Assembly: GCF_028736175.1 (NCBI RefSeq)
Contig: NZ_CP117880.1
Location: 434,001 to 498,000 of the forward strand
Direction of reading: 5' to 3'
DNA from: Sphingobacterium oryzagri
GTDB taxonomy: Bacteria; Bacteroidota; Bacteroidia; Sphingobacteriales; Sphingobacteriaceae
Length of the DNA stretch: 64,000 nt
Below the pieces are notes generated by a model that saw only the letters and a list, made by a program, of their open reading frames with translations, was not told where the DNA came from and did not search any database. Positions 10,121-18,710 of the stretch are shown here, in pieces. How positions within the stretch are numbered: position 1 is the first letter of the stretch; every line of letters begins with the position of its first letter. The position numbers were made by a program, and so were the translations under genes.

Positions 10121-11287
10121 ATGGCACAAAAAATTCAATTAAAAGGCATCACCTGGGGGCATAGTCGCGGTTTACTGCCGATGGTAGCAACAGCACAACG
10201 TTATGAGGAGCTGCATCCCGATGTAGAGATTATTTGGAAAAAACGAACTCTTCAGGAATTTGCAGACAAATCTATTGAACAGCTTGCCGCTGAATACGAC
10301 TTGCTGGTTATCGACCACCCTTGGACGGGGCATGCTGCCGCCAAGAAAGTCATCGTTCCTTTCGACGATTACCTGGATCGTACTTACTTGGAAGATCAGC
10401 GCTTGAACAGTGTAGGCAAGTCTTATGTCAGTTATAATTTCGAAAATAAACAATGGGCGCTACCTATAGACGCCGCAACGCCGGTTGCCGCCAGCCGTCC
10501 CGATCTTTTGTCTGCGCTTGGGCTGGCATTGCCAAGTACGTTTGATGATGTTCTGGCGCTGGCCGATCAAGGTCGTGTCGCTTTTTCCCTCTTGCCAATA
10601 GACGTGTTGATGAGCTTTTACATGTTTTGCTGCTCACTAGGCGAAGCGCCTTGCGAAAAAGAAGGAGAGGTCATCAGTCCGCTAATCGGCAAGCAAGCGT
10701 TAAGCCTGTTTAAAGCATTGGCCGATCGTGTGGACGCGCGCTTTTACAAGAAAAATCCGTTTATGGTATTTGACGATATGGTCAATAGCGATGAGATAGC
10801 CTATTGCCCTTTCGCCTATGGCTATTCCAACTATGCGCGTGATGGCTATGCACGTGAGCTATTGCATTTTCACGATCTGGTAACGCTTCACAATCAGGAA
10901 CCCATGGTCAGCACATTAGGTGGTGCAGGATTGGCGATTTCTGCGCACAGTGCGCATGTTGACGTGGCCATGGACTATGCGCAATTTGTAGCTAGTCCGC
11001 AAGTGCAGTCTACGCTGTATGTGGATAATGGCGGACAACCGGGTCATCTGAAAGCTTGGCAAGATGTGGAAGTCAACCGACGCACATCCAACTTCTTTTT
11101 GAATACGTTGCCCACATTGGAGCGCGCTTTTTTAAGACCACGTTATTTCGGGCACATGCATTTTCAGGATCATGCCGGTGACGTCGTCGTCGATTACCTA
11201 AAAAATGGTGGTGAGGAGCAAACGGTGCTGGATCAGCTCAATGAAATGTATAAGCAGTCACGGTTAATGGAAGAGCGACATGGATAA
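10121..11287 (+). CDS. Solute-binding-protein-like protein lacking a signal peptide (A)
   Basis: This 388-aa protein has the fold signature of family 1 extracellular solute-binding proteins: an N-terminal ITWGHSRGLLPMVATAQRYEELHPDVEI segment, YDLLVIDHPWTG, and a C-terminal MDYAQFVASPQVQSTLYVDNGGQPG. There is no signal peptide or lipobox; the mature-type motif begins within ten residues of Met1 and no hydrophobic stretch precedes it. The product is therefore predicted to be cytoplasmic. No ABC permease or ATPase gene is in the window. Its stop overlaps the start of the CoA-transferase gene by 8 nt, implying translational coupling. A role as an intracellular ligand binder or an accessory subunit of the CoA-transferases is inference. 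I know of no characterised protein with this arrangement. Confidence 0.75.
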   Translation: MAQKIQLKGITWGHSRGLLPMVATAQRYEELHPDVEIIWKKRTLQEFADKSIEQLAAEYDLLVIDHPWTGHAAAKKVIVPFDDYLDRTYLEDQRLNSVGKSYVSYNFENKQWALPIDAATPVAASRPDLLSALGLALPSTFDDVLALADQGRVAFSLLPIDVLMSFYMFCCSLGEAPCEKEGEVISPLIGKQALSLFKALADRVDARFYKKNPFMVFDDMVNSDEIAYCPFAYGYSNYARDGYARELLHFHDLVTLHNQEPMVSTLGGAGLAISAHSAHVDVAMDYAQFVASPQVQSTLYVDNGGQPGHLKAWQDVEVNRRTSNFFLNTLPTLERAFLRPRYFGHMHFQDHAGDVVVDYLKNGGEEQTVLDQLNEMYKQSRLMEERHG

Positions 11288-12431
11288 TAGGCCACTGGAA
11301 GGATTAGTCGTGTTGGAGTTCGCCCAGTTTATGGCTGCTCCTACGGCAGGTTTACGCTTAGCCGATCTGGGTGCCCGCGTGATTAAAATCGAGCGTCCGC
11401 TCGTGGGCGAAGCTGGTCGTCAGATCGCTATCAAAAATATTTTTGTCGATCAAAGCAGCTTGGTTTTTCATACGATCAATCGGAATAAGGAATCCTATGC
11501 GGCCGATCTGAAAAGTGAAGCTGATCTGGCAATCCTTCGGGAGCTGATAAAAAAGGCAGATGTCATCACGCATAACTTTCGCCCCGGTGTGATGGAGAAA
11601 ATAGGCTTGGATTATCAAGCCGTACAGCAGCTCAATCCTTCGATCATCTACGCCACTGTGACGGGTTACGGCAATGCGGGACCGTGGGCTAAAAAGCCCG
11701 GTCAAGATCTTTTGGTGCAGTCGGTTTCAGGCTTAACCTGGTTGTCCGGAAGTGCCGCAGATAATCCCGTTCCATTCGGTCTGGCAGTAATTGATATGTA
11801 TTGCGCTACGCACCTGACACAGGGCATATTAGCCGCTCTTTTAAAGCGGTCGCGCACAAAAAAAAGTGTATTGGTCGAGGTAAGTTTATTGGAATCAGCA
11901 TTGGATATGCAATTTGAAGTGTTGACCACCTATTTTAATGATGGCGGTCAACTGCCGCAACGTGCCGAAACCCGAGGCGGCGGTCATGCTTACCTAAGTG
12001 CTCCGTATGGCGTTTACAAGACTGCCGAAGGCTACCTTGCCCTGGCAATGGGCGATTTACCTGAAATTGCCGCTGCGCTGGGTTTGCCTCCCGCGCCATA
12101 CTTGGATCGTTCCACGTGGTTTAAGGACAGAGATGTCATTATGCAAACACTAGGTAGCGCATTGTTGGAAGCGTCCGCAAAAGCCTGGGTGGAAAAGCTG
12201 GAAGCAGGAGGAATTTGGTGTGCGGAAGTGAATGACTACCACGCATTTTTTGCTGCACAGGGATTTGCTGAAGCCAATATGTTGCAACATGTTAAGCTAC
12301 AAGATGGCGACAATTTGACAACGACGCGCAGCGTTTACCATATTGACGGAGCATATCTGTTTGCTAACAAGCCGGCGCCGCGCGTGGGCGAACACAATGA
12401 GAAAATTCGTTTAGATTACCTAAAGCAATAA
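11280..12431 (+). CDS. Class III CoA-transferase (CaiB/BaiF family), copy A
   Basis: CaiB/BaiF enzymes move coenzyme A between carboxylic acids through an aspartyl-CoA thioester, usually as interlocked dimers. This 383-aa protein shows the family blocks in order: [82 protein letters not shown] and the predicted catalytic Asp172 in [11 protein letters not shown]. It overlaps the upstream solute-binding-like gene by 8 nt and ends 1 nt before a paralogue. Two adjacent family III subunits can form one heteromeric enzyme, as known for BbsEF of toluene degraders; whether that is so here is unknown. The acid substrate is not predictable, though the setting suggests a sugar-derived acid. Confidence 0.88.
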   Translation: MDNRPLEGLVVLEFAQFMAAPTAGLRLADLGARVIKIERPLVGEAGRQIAIKNIFVDQSSLVFHTINRNKESYAADLKSEADLAILRELIKKADVITHNFRPGVMEKIGLDYQAVQQLNPSIIYATVTGYGNAGPWAKKPGQDLLVQSVSGLTWLSGSAADNPVPFGLAVIDMYCATHLTQGILAALLKRSRTKKSVLVEVSLLESALDMQFEVLTTYFNDGGQLPQRAETRGGGHAYLSAPYGVYKTAEGYLALAMGDLPEIAAALGLPPAPYLDRSTWFKDRDVIMQTLGSALLEASAKAWVEKLEAGGIWCAEVNDYHAFFAAQGFAEANMLQHVKLQDGDNLTTTRSVYHIDGAYLFANKPAPRVGEHNEKIRLDYLKQ

Positions 12432-12432
12432 T

Positions 12433-13575
12433 ATGTTACCATTAGCAGATTTTACGATAATTGATTTCAGCCAGTTTTTGTCTGGCCCCTTGGCCAGTTT
12501 GCGGCTAGCCGATTTGGGCGCCAGGGTAATAAAGATCGAAAAACCTATCACTGGCGACATTTGCCGACAAATGTATACCTCGGATACGATTTTGAACGGC
12601 ACATCTACCGTCTTTCATGCCATCAACAGAAATAAGGAAAGCATCGCTTTGGATCTGAAGGATGAAGATGATCGGCAAGTCATCCGTGATTTAGTCGCAA
12701 AAGCGGATGTTGTGCTGCATAATTTTCGGCCGGGTGTGATGGAGCGCTTGGGTTTTGATTACGCTCATGTCCGCGAAGTGAATCCGAATGTGGTTTATGG
12801 CGAAATATCAGGTTATGGCAAAGTAGGCCCTTGGGCTAAAAAGCCGGGCCAAGATCTCTTGCTTCAATCGTTGACAGGCATGACTTGGCTGAGCGGCGAC
12901 GCGCCCAACGGTCCGGTACCGATGGGACTTTCTATCGTCGATATGTTTGCCGGGATGAATCTCGCCAGCGCTGTTCTCGCTTGTTTATACCGTCGTGCGG
13001 TGCAAAATATAGGTGCACATGTTCAAATCAGCATGCTGGATTCGGCCGTGGACATACAGTTTGAAACGGTGACTACTTATTTTCGGGATGGGAAGCAGTT
13101 GCCACAGCGTACCGAAGTAAGTAATGCACACGCCTATTTGGCCGCTCCCTATGGCATCTATAAAACGGCAGACGGTTTCCTTGCACTAGCCATGGGCTCC
13201 ATTCCTTTTTTGGCCAAGCTACTGGATTGCCCCGACTTGGCGGATTTTGAAGATGGTGAGCAGGCTTTTCAGGAGCGCACTGCCATCAAAGCAATATTGG
13301 CCAAGCACCTTGTGACGCAGCCTACGCTCTTTTGGTTGAGCATTTTGGAGGCGGCCGATATTTGGTGTGCTGATGTGTTGAACTGGGACCGGTTAACCCA
13401 GCACGAAGGATTTAAGGTATTGGAGATGCTGCAGCAGGTCGTCATGGGCGATGGGTTTACCTATGATACCACACGTTGCCCGATTCGTATTGATGGCGAG
13501 CGCATCACAGCGCAGAAAGGATCTCCAGCTTTGGGCGAACATACCGATAAGATTAAACAAGAATTATATGGTTAA
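12433..13575 (+). CDS. Class III CoA-transferase (CaiB/BaiF family), copy B
   Basis: This is a paralogue of the preceding gene with the same block order: [81 protein letters not shown] and Asp170 in [11 protein letters not shown]. Both copies keep the predicted catalytic aspartate, so neither looks like a dead subunit. At 380 aa it is near the usual 380-430. It starts 1 nt after copy A and overlaps the second solute-binding-like gene by 8 nt. The strong resemblance to copy A suggests tandem duplication followed by divergence. Substrate unknown. Confidence 0.88.
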   Translation: MLPLADFTIIDFSQFLSGPLASLRLADLGARVIKIEKPITGDICRQMYTSDTILNGTSTVFHAINRNKESIALDLKDEDDRQVIRDLVAKADVVLHNFRPGVMERLGFDYAHVREVNPNVVYGEISGYGKVGPWAKKPGQDLLLQSLTGMTWLSGDAPNGPVPMGLSIVDMFAGMNLASAVLACLYRRAVQNIGAHVQISMLDSAVDIQFETVTTYFRDGKQLPQRTEVSNAHAYLAAPYGIYKTADGFLALAMGSIPFLAKLLDCPDLADFEDGEQAFQERTAIKAILAKHLVTQPTLFWLSILEAADIWCADVLNWDRLTQHEGFKVLEMLQQVVMGDGFTYDTTRCPIRIDGERITAQKGSPALGEHTDKIKQELYG

Positions 13576-14791
13576 ATTACGTTTTGCTGTTCGCAAGTTT
13601 GAGCCGTTCGAGCGCCATTTGGAAGCCTGCTGGAAAGCCTATCAGGAAGCAGGTTTTAACGATGTGGAAATGGAGTTTGTGCCGATGGATTTGGAAGAGC
13701 TCTATAGCGCTATGTTTACGCACAACGGCCTTCAAAGCGGTGAATGGGATCTTGTTCACCTGAACACAGACTGGTTGGCAGATGCTTATCAGAAAAACGG
13801 TATATCCGAATTGAACAGCTTTCTAGAGGCTGCCCCACCAGAGGGTGGCGCAGCGGCTTGGTCGCCAAGCTTAATGGATATGCAAACTTTCGATGGCAGA
13901 TTGTATGGACTTCCTTTTCATGACGGCCCCGAATGTTTGGTGATCCGTAAAGACCTGTTTGAATCAGCGGTCGAACAGCAACGTTTTCTTGAACAATATG
14001 GTCGAGAGCTTACCGTACCGAAGGATTGGAATGAATTTTTGCAGGTAGCGGAATTTTTTCATCGGCCTGATGAAAACCTTTACGGGACGGTCTTTGCGGG
14101 CTATCCCGATGGGCATAATGCGGTGTTTGACTTTTGCTTGCAGCTGTGGTCGCGCGGAGGTGAACTCCAAGCTACCGACGGAGCAATCCAGCTTCATCAA
14201 GCTGCAGCTATACAAGCGCTGGATTTCTACCGAAATTTATTCAACCGTGGAAATGTGCTACATCCACAATCGCTGTCTTACGAATCCGTGCAGGCTGGGG
14301 AGGCTTTTGCAAGAGGAGAGGTCGCCATGATGGTCAACTGGTTTGGCTTTGCTTCCTGGGCACAGATTGATGCGCTTTCCTCAGTACGCGGTAAGGTCGA
14401 CATTGCAGCGATTCCTGCTGAAGAAGGAATAACCCCGCCATCGTTGAATGTTTACTGGCTGTACACGCTGGCCGAAGGTAGCCGACATAAGAACTTGGCT
14501 TACGATTTCTTACGCTATGCTGTTTCCGCAGAAAATGATAAAAAGCTAACCTTGGCTGGCGGCGTCGGGTGCCGCTACAGTACCTGGTTTGATGCGGAGG
14601 TGAACGAGCGGATCGATTTTTATTCAAAGTTGGGGCCCTTGCATGAAACTGCCCGAACCTTGCCCCGTTTGGCCAACTGGCCGGCAATTGCGCATATTAT
14701 CGATGAGATGGTAAACCTGGCTGTACAGACAGCACGCCCTAGTGGAAAACTCTTAGAAGAAGCACAAACGAAGATAAATCTATTAACATGA
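13568..14791 (+). CDS. Solute-binding-protein-like protein lacking a signal peptide (B)
   Basis: A second family 1 solute-binding-protein homologue, 407 aa. Family features are [74 protein letters not shown] and the C-terminal [25 protein letters not shown]. Like protein A it has no signal peptide: Met1 is followed directly by [12 protein letters not shown]. The frame is open further upstream (from 13451) inside the CoA-transferase gene, but that extension is not signal-like; the ATG at 13568 gives an 8-nt overlap that matches the coupling elsewhere in the cassette. Its TGA overlaps the next ATG by 4 nt. It is clearly divergent from protein A, so the two are not simple duplicates. Probably cytoplasmic; function unknown. 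Confidence 0.75.
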   Translation: MVKLRFAVRKFEPFERHLEACWKAYQEAGFNDVEMEFVPMDLEELYSAMFTHNGLQSGEWDLVHLNTDWLADAYQKNGISELNSFLEAAPPEGGAAAWSPSLMDMQTFDGRLYGLPFHDGPECLVIRKDLFESAVEQQRFLEQYGRELTVPKDWNEFLQVAEFFHRPDENLYGTVFAGYPDGHNAVFDFCLQLWSRGGELQATDGAIQLHQAAAIQALDFYRNLFNRGNVLHPQSLSYESVQAGEAFARGEVAMMVNWFGFASWAQIDALSSVRGKVDIAAIPAEEGITPPSLNVYWLYTLAEGSRHKNLAYDFLRYAVSAENDKKLTLAGGVGCRYSTWFDAEVNERIDFYSKLGPLHETARTLPRLANWPAIAHIIDEMVNLAVQTARPSGKLLEEAQTKINLLT

Positions 14792-15861
14792 TAACTATTC
14801 CCTACAAAGCAGTCTTACCGAAGACGATGTTGCCGATTGTGATAATCGGAGCAGGAGGTATTGTTAAGGATGCCCATTTGCCCGCCTATAAAAAAGCAGG
14901 CTTTCACGTTTATGGTATAGTGAACCGTACAAAGGCAAAAGCGGAGGCATTGGCGGAAGACTTTGCTATTCCCCACGTGTTTGATACGGTAGCGCAGGCT
15001 GTCGCACACGCACCGGCAGATACGGTGTACGATATCACGATTATGCCCAACCAGTTTCTCGAAACGCTAGAAGCATTGCCGGATGGAGCTGCCGTACTGA
15101 TCCAAAAACCAATGGGCGATTACTATGCCGATAGCGAAGCGATTTTAGCGGTTTGTAAGCGAAAAAAACTTGTGGCCGCGATCAACTGCCAACTTCGTCA
15201 AGCGCCTTTTGTCAATGCCGCGCGTTGGCTGATCGAGCAAGGGCATATCGGTGAATTGTACGATATGGAAGTTCGCGTTACGTTACACACGCCCTGGGAA
15301 CTTTTTCCGCATGTCATGGTACATCCACGGCTTGAAATTTTATACCATAGCGTGCACTATATTGATTTGATCAGATCCTTTTTGGGTAATCCAAAAAGTG
15401 TCTATGCCAAAACATTGAAGCATCCGGCCAAGGAATTATCCTCCAGCCGCACCACCCTGTTGTTTGATTACGGAGATACGATGCACGCCGTCGTGAATAC
15501 CAACCACGATCACGATTTCGGACCAGATCATCAAGAAAGTTTCATCAAATGGGAAGGCACAAAGGGTGCTATCAAAGCCAAAATGGGCTTATTGATGGAT
15601 TATCCACATGGCGTTCCCGATCAGTTCTCTTACTGCATCAAATCGCCGGAGGGTGAATATAAGTGGATCGATTATCCCATCGAAGGCTCTTGGTTTCCCG
15701 ATGCTTTTATTGGAAGTATGGGCAGTTTGATGCGTTTTAAGCTTGGAGAAATCGACGTGTTGCCGGCTGCAGTCGAAGATGTCATCCACACGATGGCCGT
15801 TGTTGAAGCAGCCTACAAAAGCAGTGCCGCAGGCGGTGAAAAAATTGACGATATCGCGTGA
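14788..15861 (+). CDS. Gfo/Idh/MocA-family oxidoreductase
   Basis: This 357-aa cytoplasmic oxidoreductase has a Rossmann motif VIIGAGGIVKDAHLPAYKKAG (~18-38) and the family lysine in VLIQKPMG (Lys107-Pro108), followed by a C-terminal substrate domain containing HSVHYIDLIRSFLG, the expected His-Asp pair region. It is only distantly similar to the oxidoreductase at 7419. The ATG overlaps the preceding stop (ATGA), so it belongs to the solute-binding/CoA-transferase cassette. A 177-nt repeat-rich gap separates it from the MaoC gene. Together with CoA-transferases and a hydratase it could feed an oxidised sugar acid into a CoA-thioester pathway; that is inference. Confidence 0.85.
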   Translation: MITIPYKAVLPKTMLPIVIIGAGGIVKDAHLPAYKKAGFHVYGIVNRTKAKAEALAEDFAIPHVFDTVAQAVAHAPADTVYDITIMPNQFLETLEALPDGAAVLIQKPMGDYYADSEAILAVCKRKKLVAAINCQLRQAPFVNAARWLIEQGHIGELYDMEVRVTLHTPWELFPHVMVHPRLEILYHSVHYIDLIRSFLGNPKSVYAKTLKHPAKELSSSRTTLLFDYGDTMHAVVNTNHDHDFGPDHQESFIKWEGTKGAIKAKMGLLMDYPHGVPDQFSYCIKSPEGEYKWIDYPIEGSWFPDAFIGSMGSLMRFKLGEIDVLPAAVEDVIHTMAVVEAAYKSSAAGGEKIDDIA

Positions 15862-15872
15862 TCATTTCTCAG

Positions 15873-16038
15873 ACTTTTTACACACACACAGACACGTCAA
15901 TTTTGACTTTTTACTTTTGACTTTTTAATTTTTACACACACCCACATACACACGCATGTCAATTTTGACTTTTTACTTTTTAATTTTGACTTTTTACACA
16001 CACACGCACGTCAATTTTGACTTTTTAATTTAAAACAC
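15873..16038. repeat. AC-rich and TTTTGAC-type degenerate tandem repeat region
   Basis: The gap before the MaoC gene is almost entirely repetitive. Three copies of a unit containing GTCAATTTTGACTTTTTA begin at 15896, 15958 and 16010, each preceded by an ACACAC-rich stretch, with extra TTTTGACTTTTTA copies between them. GTCAA-NN-TTGAC is itself an inverted repeat. Several TAATTTTG boxes fit the Bacteroidota -7 consensus TAnnTTTG. A related TTTTGACTT/TAATTTTG block lies upstream of the L-rhamnose isomerase gene (37847-37930). It could be an operator/promoter array or a slipped-strand simple repeat; the sequence alone does not decide. Confidence 0.7.
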
Positions 16039-16491
16039 ATGCATTTTGAATCTATTTTTTTTGAAGATTACAGCCTGACAGATAAACGCATTACTTTGGG
16101 CCGCACGATAACGGAAACCGACTTTGTGGTTCATGCCGGCCATACTGGCGATTTCTTTCCGCACCATATGGATGCCGAATGGTGCAAAACACAACCATTT
16201 GGACAGCGTATCGCACACGGAACCATGATATTCGCTATTGGTATAGGCTTGACGGCCTCGGTTATTAATCCAGAGGCTTTTTCCAAAGGCTATGATCGCC
16301 TACGTTTCGTCAAGCCCGTATTCATCGGAGATACCATCCATGCCGAGGTCAGCATTTCCGAAAAATCAGATGCTAAAAATCCAGCTTTTGGAACCGTGGT
16401 GGAGCATGTAGAAATAATCAACCAACACGGCGAAGTCGTGCTTGTGGCTGATCATATTTTACTGGCGAAACGCAAAGAAGCAGTTTCCTAA
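16039..16491 (+). CDS. MaoC-like hot-dog dehydratase/hydratase
   Basis: This 150-aa single hot-dog protein is of the MaoC / (R)-specific enoyl-CoA hydratase type, which adds or removes water from CoA thioesters. The catalytic motif is visible as [11 protein letters not shown], giving Asp38 and His43, followed by the conserved IAHGTM (59-63). The consensus Asn after the Asp is replaced by Phe, so the substrate may differ from that of classic enoyl-CoA hydratases. Its position after two CoA-transferases and an oxidoreductase supports a role in the same CoA-linked pathway. The ATG at 16039 follows a repeat-rich leader that may carry its own promoters, and a transporter gene follows 26 nt downstream. 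Confidence 0.82.
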   Translation: MHFESIFFEDYSLTDKRITLGRTITETDFVVHAGHTGDFFPHHMDAEWCKTQPFGQRIAHGTMIFAIGIGLTASVINPEAFSKGYDRLRFVKPVFIGDTIHAEVSISEKSDAKNPAFGTVVEHVEIINQHGEVVLVADHILLAKRKEAVS

Positions 16492-16517
16492 CGCATTTTA
16501 AGCATTATCATATTCCT

Positions 16518-17816
16518 ATGCACATTAATACAAATGAAACCGCAAGTGTTGGTCATCATCCCTCGAAAAGCTATCTTTTCCCATTTATACTGGTCGTCTG
16601 CCTGTTTTTCCTGTGGGGAATTGCACATAATTTAAATGGTGTCCTTATTCCACATTTAAAGAAAGCCTGCGAGCTGGACAATAGCCAATCCGCATTGGTA
16701 GACACCTCCGTGTTCTTCGCTTACTTTGTGATGGCGCTACCTGCCGGCTTTCTGTTGCGGAAATGGGGATATAAAGCGTCCATTATTATTGGTTTGCTTG
16801 CCTTTTCGCTTGGCGCTTTTCTTTTCATACCCGCGGCAAATATGCGGATGTATGAGCTTTTTCTCATCGCCCTGTTTCTCATCGGCTGTGGACTGGCTGT
16901 TTTGGAAACCGCAGCCAATCCTTATGCGGCTGTTTTAGGTCCAGCAAGTTCGGCTACACATCGCCTAAATTTGGCGGCCTCGTTCAACGGTTTGGCGGCT
17001 ATGATTGCGCCAATCATCGGAACGGTGTTTATCCTATCCGGCCGAAGCTATTCGGCAGAGCAGATGGATGCCATGACGGAAACAGCACGCCTCACGTACC
17101 TCGCCGAAGAAGCCTCGTCCGTGAAATTGCCCTATCTTATTCTAGGTGCGGTATTGCTGTTGATTGCGCTGATCTTTGTATTCGTTAAACTGCCGGAAAT
17201 AAAAGAAGAAGAAAGTGGCACGGTACAGAAAACAGGCTTTTTTTCGGCACTTAAGCATCGGCATCTTGCCTTTGCCGTCGTGGCACAATTTTTCTATGTC
17301 GGCGCACAGGTTTGTGTAACCAGCTTCTTTATCCGGATGGCGCAGCAAGGTGCGGGCGTAGATGAGAAAACCGCCGGTTATTACTTGGGTGTATATGGCC
17401 TGCTATTTATGGCGGGTCGTTTTGTGGGTACGTTTTTGTTACGTTATACCGCAGCAAGCCGGCTCCTTTCCTTGTATGCATTCATATCTATCTTTTTGGC
17501 TGCGGTTGCCATCTTTGGTTCCGGCATGGTCGTTTTATATGCACTAGGTGGATTGGGATTTTTTATGTCCATTATGTTTCCGACGATCTTCTCTTTGGGA
17601 ATTGCTGGGTTAGGGAAAGACACCAAACAGGCGTCTTCATGGCTGATTATGTCTATCGTTGGCGGCGCTATATTCCCGTTCCTGACGGGAGGAATTATCG
17701 ATATGGCCAAGGACAATACACAGGTCGGATATATCGTTCCGCTGGTCTGTTATGCCGTCATCCTGTGGTATGCCCTAAAAGGATCGAAGCCGAGTGCAAC
17801 AGTACATTCTCGGTAG
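16518..17816 (+). CDS. MFS sugar permease, FucP/FHS family
   Basis: This 432-aa inner-membrane protein with about 12 hydrophobic helices resembles the fucose-galactose-glucose:H+ symporters. Supporting motifs are FFLWGIAHNLNGVLIPHLKKA in helix 1, ALVDTSVFFAYFVMALPAGFLLRKWGYK, the FHS-specific LETAANPYAAVLGP around residue 135 and LNLAASFNGLAAMIAPIIG. It is the last gene of the CoA-transferase cassette, 26 nt behind the MaoC gene, and is followed by a clear terminator. If the beta-helix enzyme upstream is a fucosidase, L-fucose or a derived acid would be a sensible substrate, but this is inference. Confidence 0.88.
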   Translation: MHINTNETASVGHHPSKSYLFPFILVVCLFFLWGIAHNLNGVLIPHLKKACELDNSQSALVDTSVFFAYFVMALPAGFLLRKWGYKASIIIGLLAFSLGAFLFIPAANMRMYELFLIALFLIGCGLAVLETAANPYAAVLGPASSATHRLNLAASFNGLAAMIAPIIGTVFILSGRSYSAEQMDAMTETARLTYLAEEASSVKLPYLILGAVLLLIALIFVFVKLPEIKEEESGTVQKTGFFSALKHRHLAFAVVAQFFYVGAQVCVTSFFIRMAQQGAGVDEKTAGYYLGVYGLLFMAGRFVGTFLLRYTAASRLLSLYAFISIFLAAVAIFGSGMVVLYALGGLGFFMSIMFPTIFSLGIAGLGKDTKQASSWLIMSIVGGAIFPFLTGGIIDMAKDNTQVGYIVPLVCYAVILWYALKGSKPSATVHSR

Positions 17817-17857
17817 TTAACCCTAAATAGGGCTACCAGAGTTTGAAGTCAAAACTT

Positions 17858-17901
17858 ACAAAATCCTGCAAACGTGTTTTTTTGCAGGATTTTGTGTTTT
17901 T
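17858..17901 (+). terminator. Rho-independent terminator after the MFS gene
   Basis: A perfect 15-bp stem (17858-17872 with 17881-17895) carries an 8-nt loop and is followed by a T-rich run. It lies 42 nt downstream of the permease stop and closes the 8505-17816 cassette. The complementary A-run before the stem could allow weak reverse activity. Confidence 0.85.
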
Positions 17902-18120
17902 ATGCAAATCGGTTTTTTCAAAAACTCCCAGAGAAAAAGGGAGGCATTTGTGGCGTCATTAGTTTGGGAGTATTGATTCTCGATAACTGGGCTTTAAAAA
18001 TGCGATAGAACGATGATGATACAGATATTTGTATAGAGGAAAGACACTATTGATGTAATGAGGCAATTTCGATGCAGCCGCTTTAAATCTCGAACTTAAT
18101 GATGTAATATCAGAACAGCT
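17902..18120. other. Gene-free stretch between the permease terminator and the palindrome
   Basis: Together with the terminator and palindrome this makes a 363-nt gap between genes. I see no coding signal. One minus-strand open frame (17959-18210) runs through it and across the palindrome, but it has no supporting motif and is judged accidental. Confidence 0.5.
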
Positions 18121-18160
18121 GTTTTGCGATTCGCAAATCGCGATTTGCGAATCGCAAAAC
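18121..18160. promoter_or_regulatory. Perfect 40-nt palindrome, probable operator
   Basis: GTTTTGCGATTCGCAAATCG is followed directly by its exact reverse complement, with no loop. Each half also contains the smaller near-palindrome TTGCGATTCGCAA. A TTTG (18144-18147) in the right half lies 20 nt before TATCTTTA (18168-18175), which fits Bacteroidota -33/-7 spacing, so a protein bound to the palindrome would cover the -33 box. There is no T-run, which argues against a terminator. The likeliest ligand is the winged-helix protein encoded immediately downstream (inference). Confidence 0.7.
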
Positions 18161-18179
18161 AAAATGTTATCTTTATTCC

Positions 18180-18710
18180 ATGAGGCGCAAACACAATGGC
18201 ATGAGACCACAGGATATCGTTATCCTGCTCAAGATCATAGCAATGTATAGTAACGATTGGTATTTAAAAGATTTAGCCAATTCACTATATATCAGCAATT
18301 CAGAGGTTTCTGAATCATTAGAAAGAAGTGTATATGCCAATTTGATTGATTTCGAGAAGCGCAACGTCCATCGGGGGAACTTGCTGGAGTTTCTTATTCA
18401 CGGAATAAAATATGTGTTTCCGGCACAAGTAGGAATATTGACCAGAGGTGTGCCTACAGCACATTCGCACCCCTTTATGCAGTCTTTTATCAATAACGAA
18501 CAGGCTTATGTCTGGCCATCTTCTTCCGGCTCCGTGTTGGGGCAGGCCATAGAACCTTTCTACGCCAATCAGGTTAAAGCCATAGCGGAAGATGAAGAAC
18601 TATACCGATTGCTGGCCTTAGTAGATGTGATCAGGGTGGGCAAACTTCGTGAAAAAGCCATTGCAGAAAAAGAGTTGAAAGAACTATTAGCCCATGTCAA
18701 ATCATACTAA
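18180..18710 (+). CDS. Winged-helix antitoxin-like protein (AbiEi-type partner)
   Basis: This 176-aa protein has a predicted N-terminal winged helix: LLKIIAMYSNDWYLKDLANSLYISNSEVSESLERSVYANLID is the helix-turn-helix layout. The middle part HRGNLLEFLIHGIKYVFPAQVG and LTRGVPTAHSHPF recurs in proteins encoded next to AbiEii-like nucleotidyltransferases. It would act as the DNA-binding antitoxin and autorepressor of the pair; this is by analogy with AbiEi, not by strong sequence identity. Its 3' end overlaps the nucleotidyltransferase gene by 17 nt. The start may be 18180 (a nearly leaderless transcript from the -7 box at 18168-18175) or the ATG at 18201, which would give a more usual leader. 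The pair sits between two blocks of glycan genes, as an inserted accessory unit would. Confidence 0.6.
   Translation: MRRKHNGMRPQDIVILLKIIAMYSNDWYLKDLANSLYISNSEVSESLERSVYANLIDFEKRNVHRGNLLEFLIHGIKYVFPAQVGILTRGVPTAHSHPFMQSFINNEQAYVWPSSSGSVLGQAIEPFYANQVKAIAEDEELYRLLALVDVIRVGKLREKAIAEKELKELLAHVKSY

Noticed and set aside
13451..13567. An N-terminal extension of solute-binding-like protein B that might hold a signal peptide
   Set aside because: The extra 39 residues are not signal-like and lie inside the CoA-transferase gene; the ATG at 13568 gives an overlap like that of the other cassette genes.
10121..14791. A classical ABC sugar importer
   Set aside because: Only binding-protein homologues are present, both without signal peptides, and no permease or ATPase gene occurs anywhere in the window.
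15873..16038. A CRISPR array
   Set aside because: The repeats are short, degenerate, AC/TTTTGAC-rich and unevenly spaced, with no unique spacers and no cas genes.
18121..18160. The palindrome as a transcription terminator
   Set aside because: It has no loop and no T-run, lies 220 nt beyond a good terminator, and overlaps a probable promoter.
17959..18210. An 83-codon minus-strand frame possibly encoding a decayed protein
   Set aside because: It runs through the 40-nt palindrome and across the opposite start of the winged-helix gene, and shows no recognisable motif.
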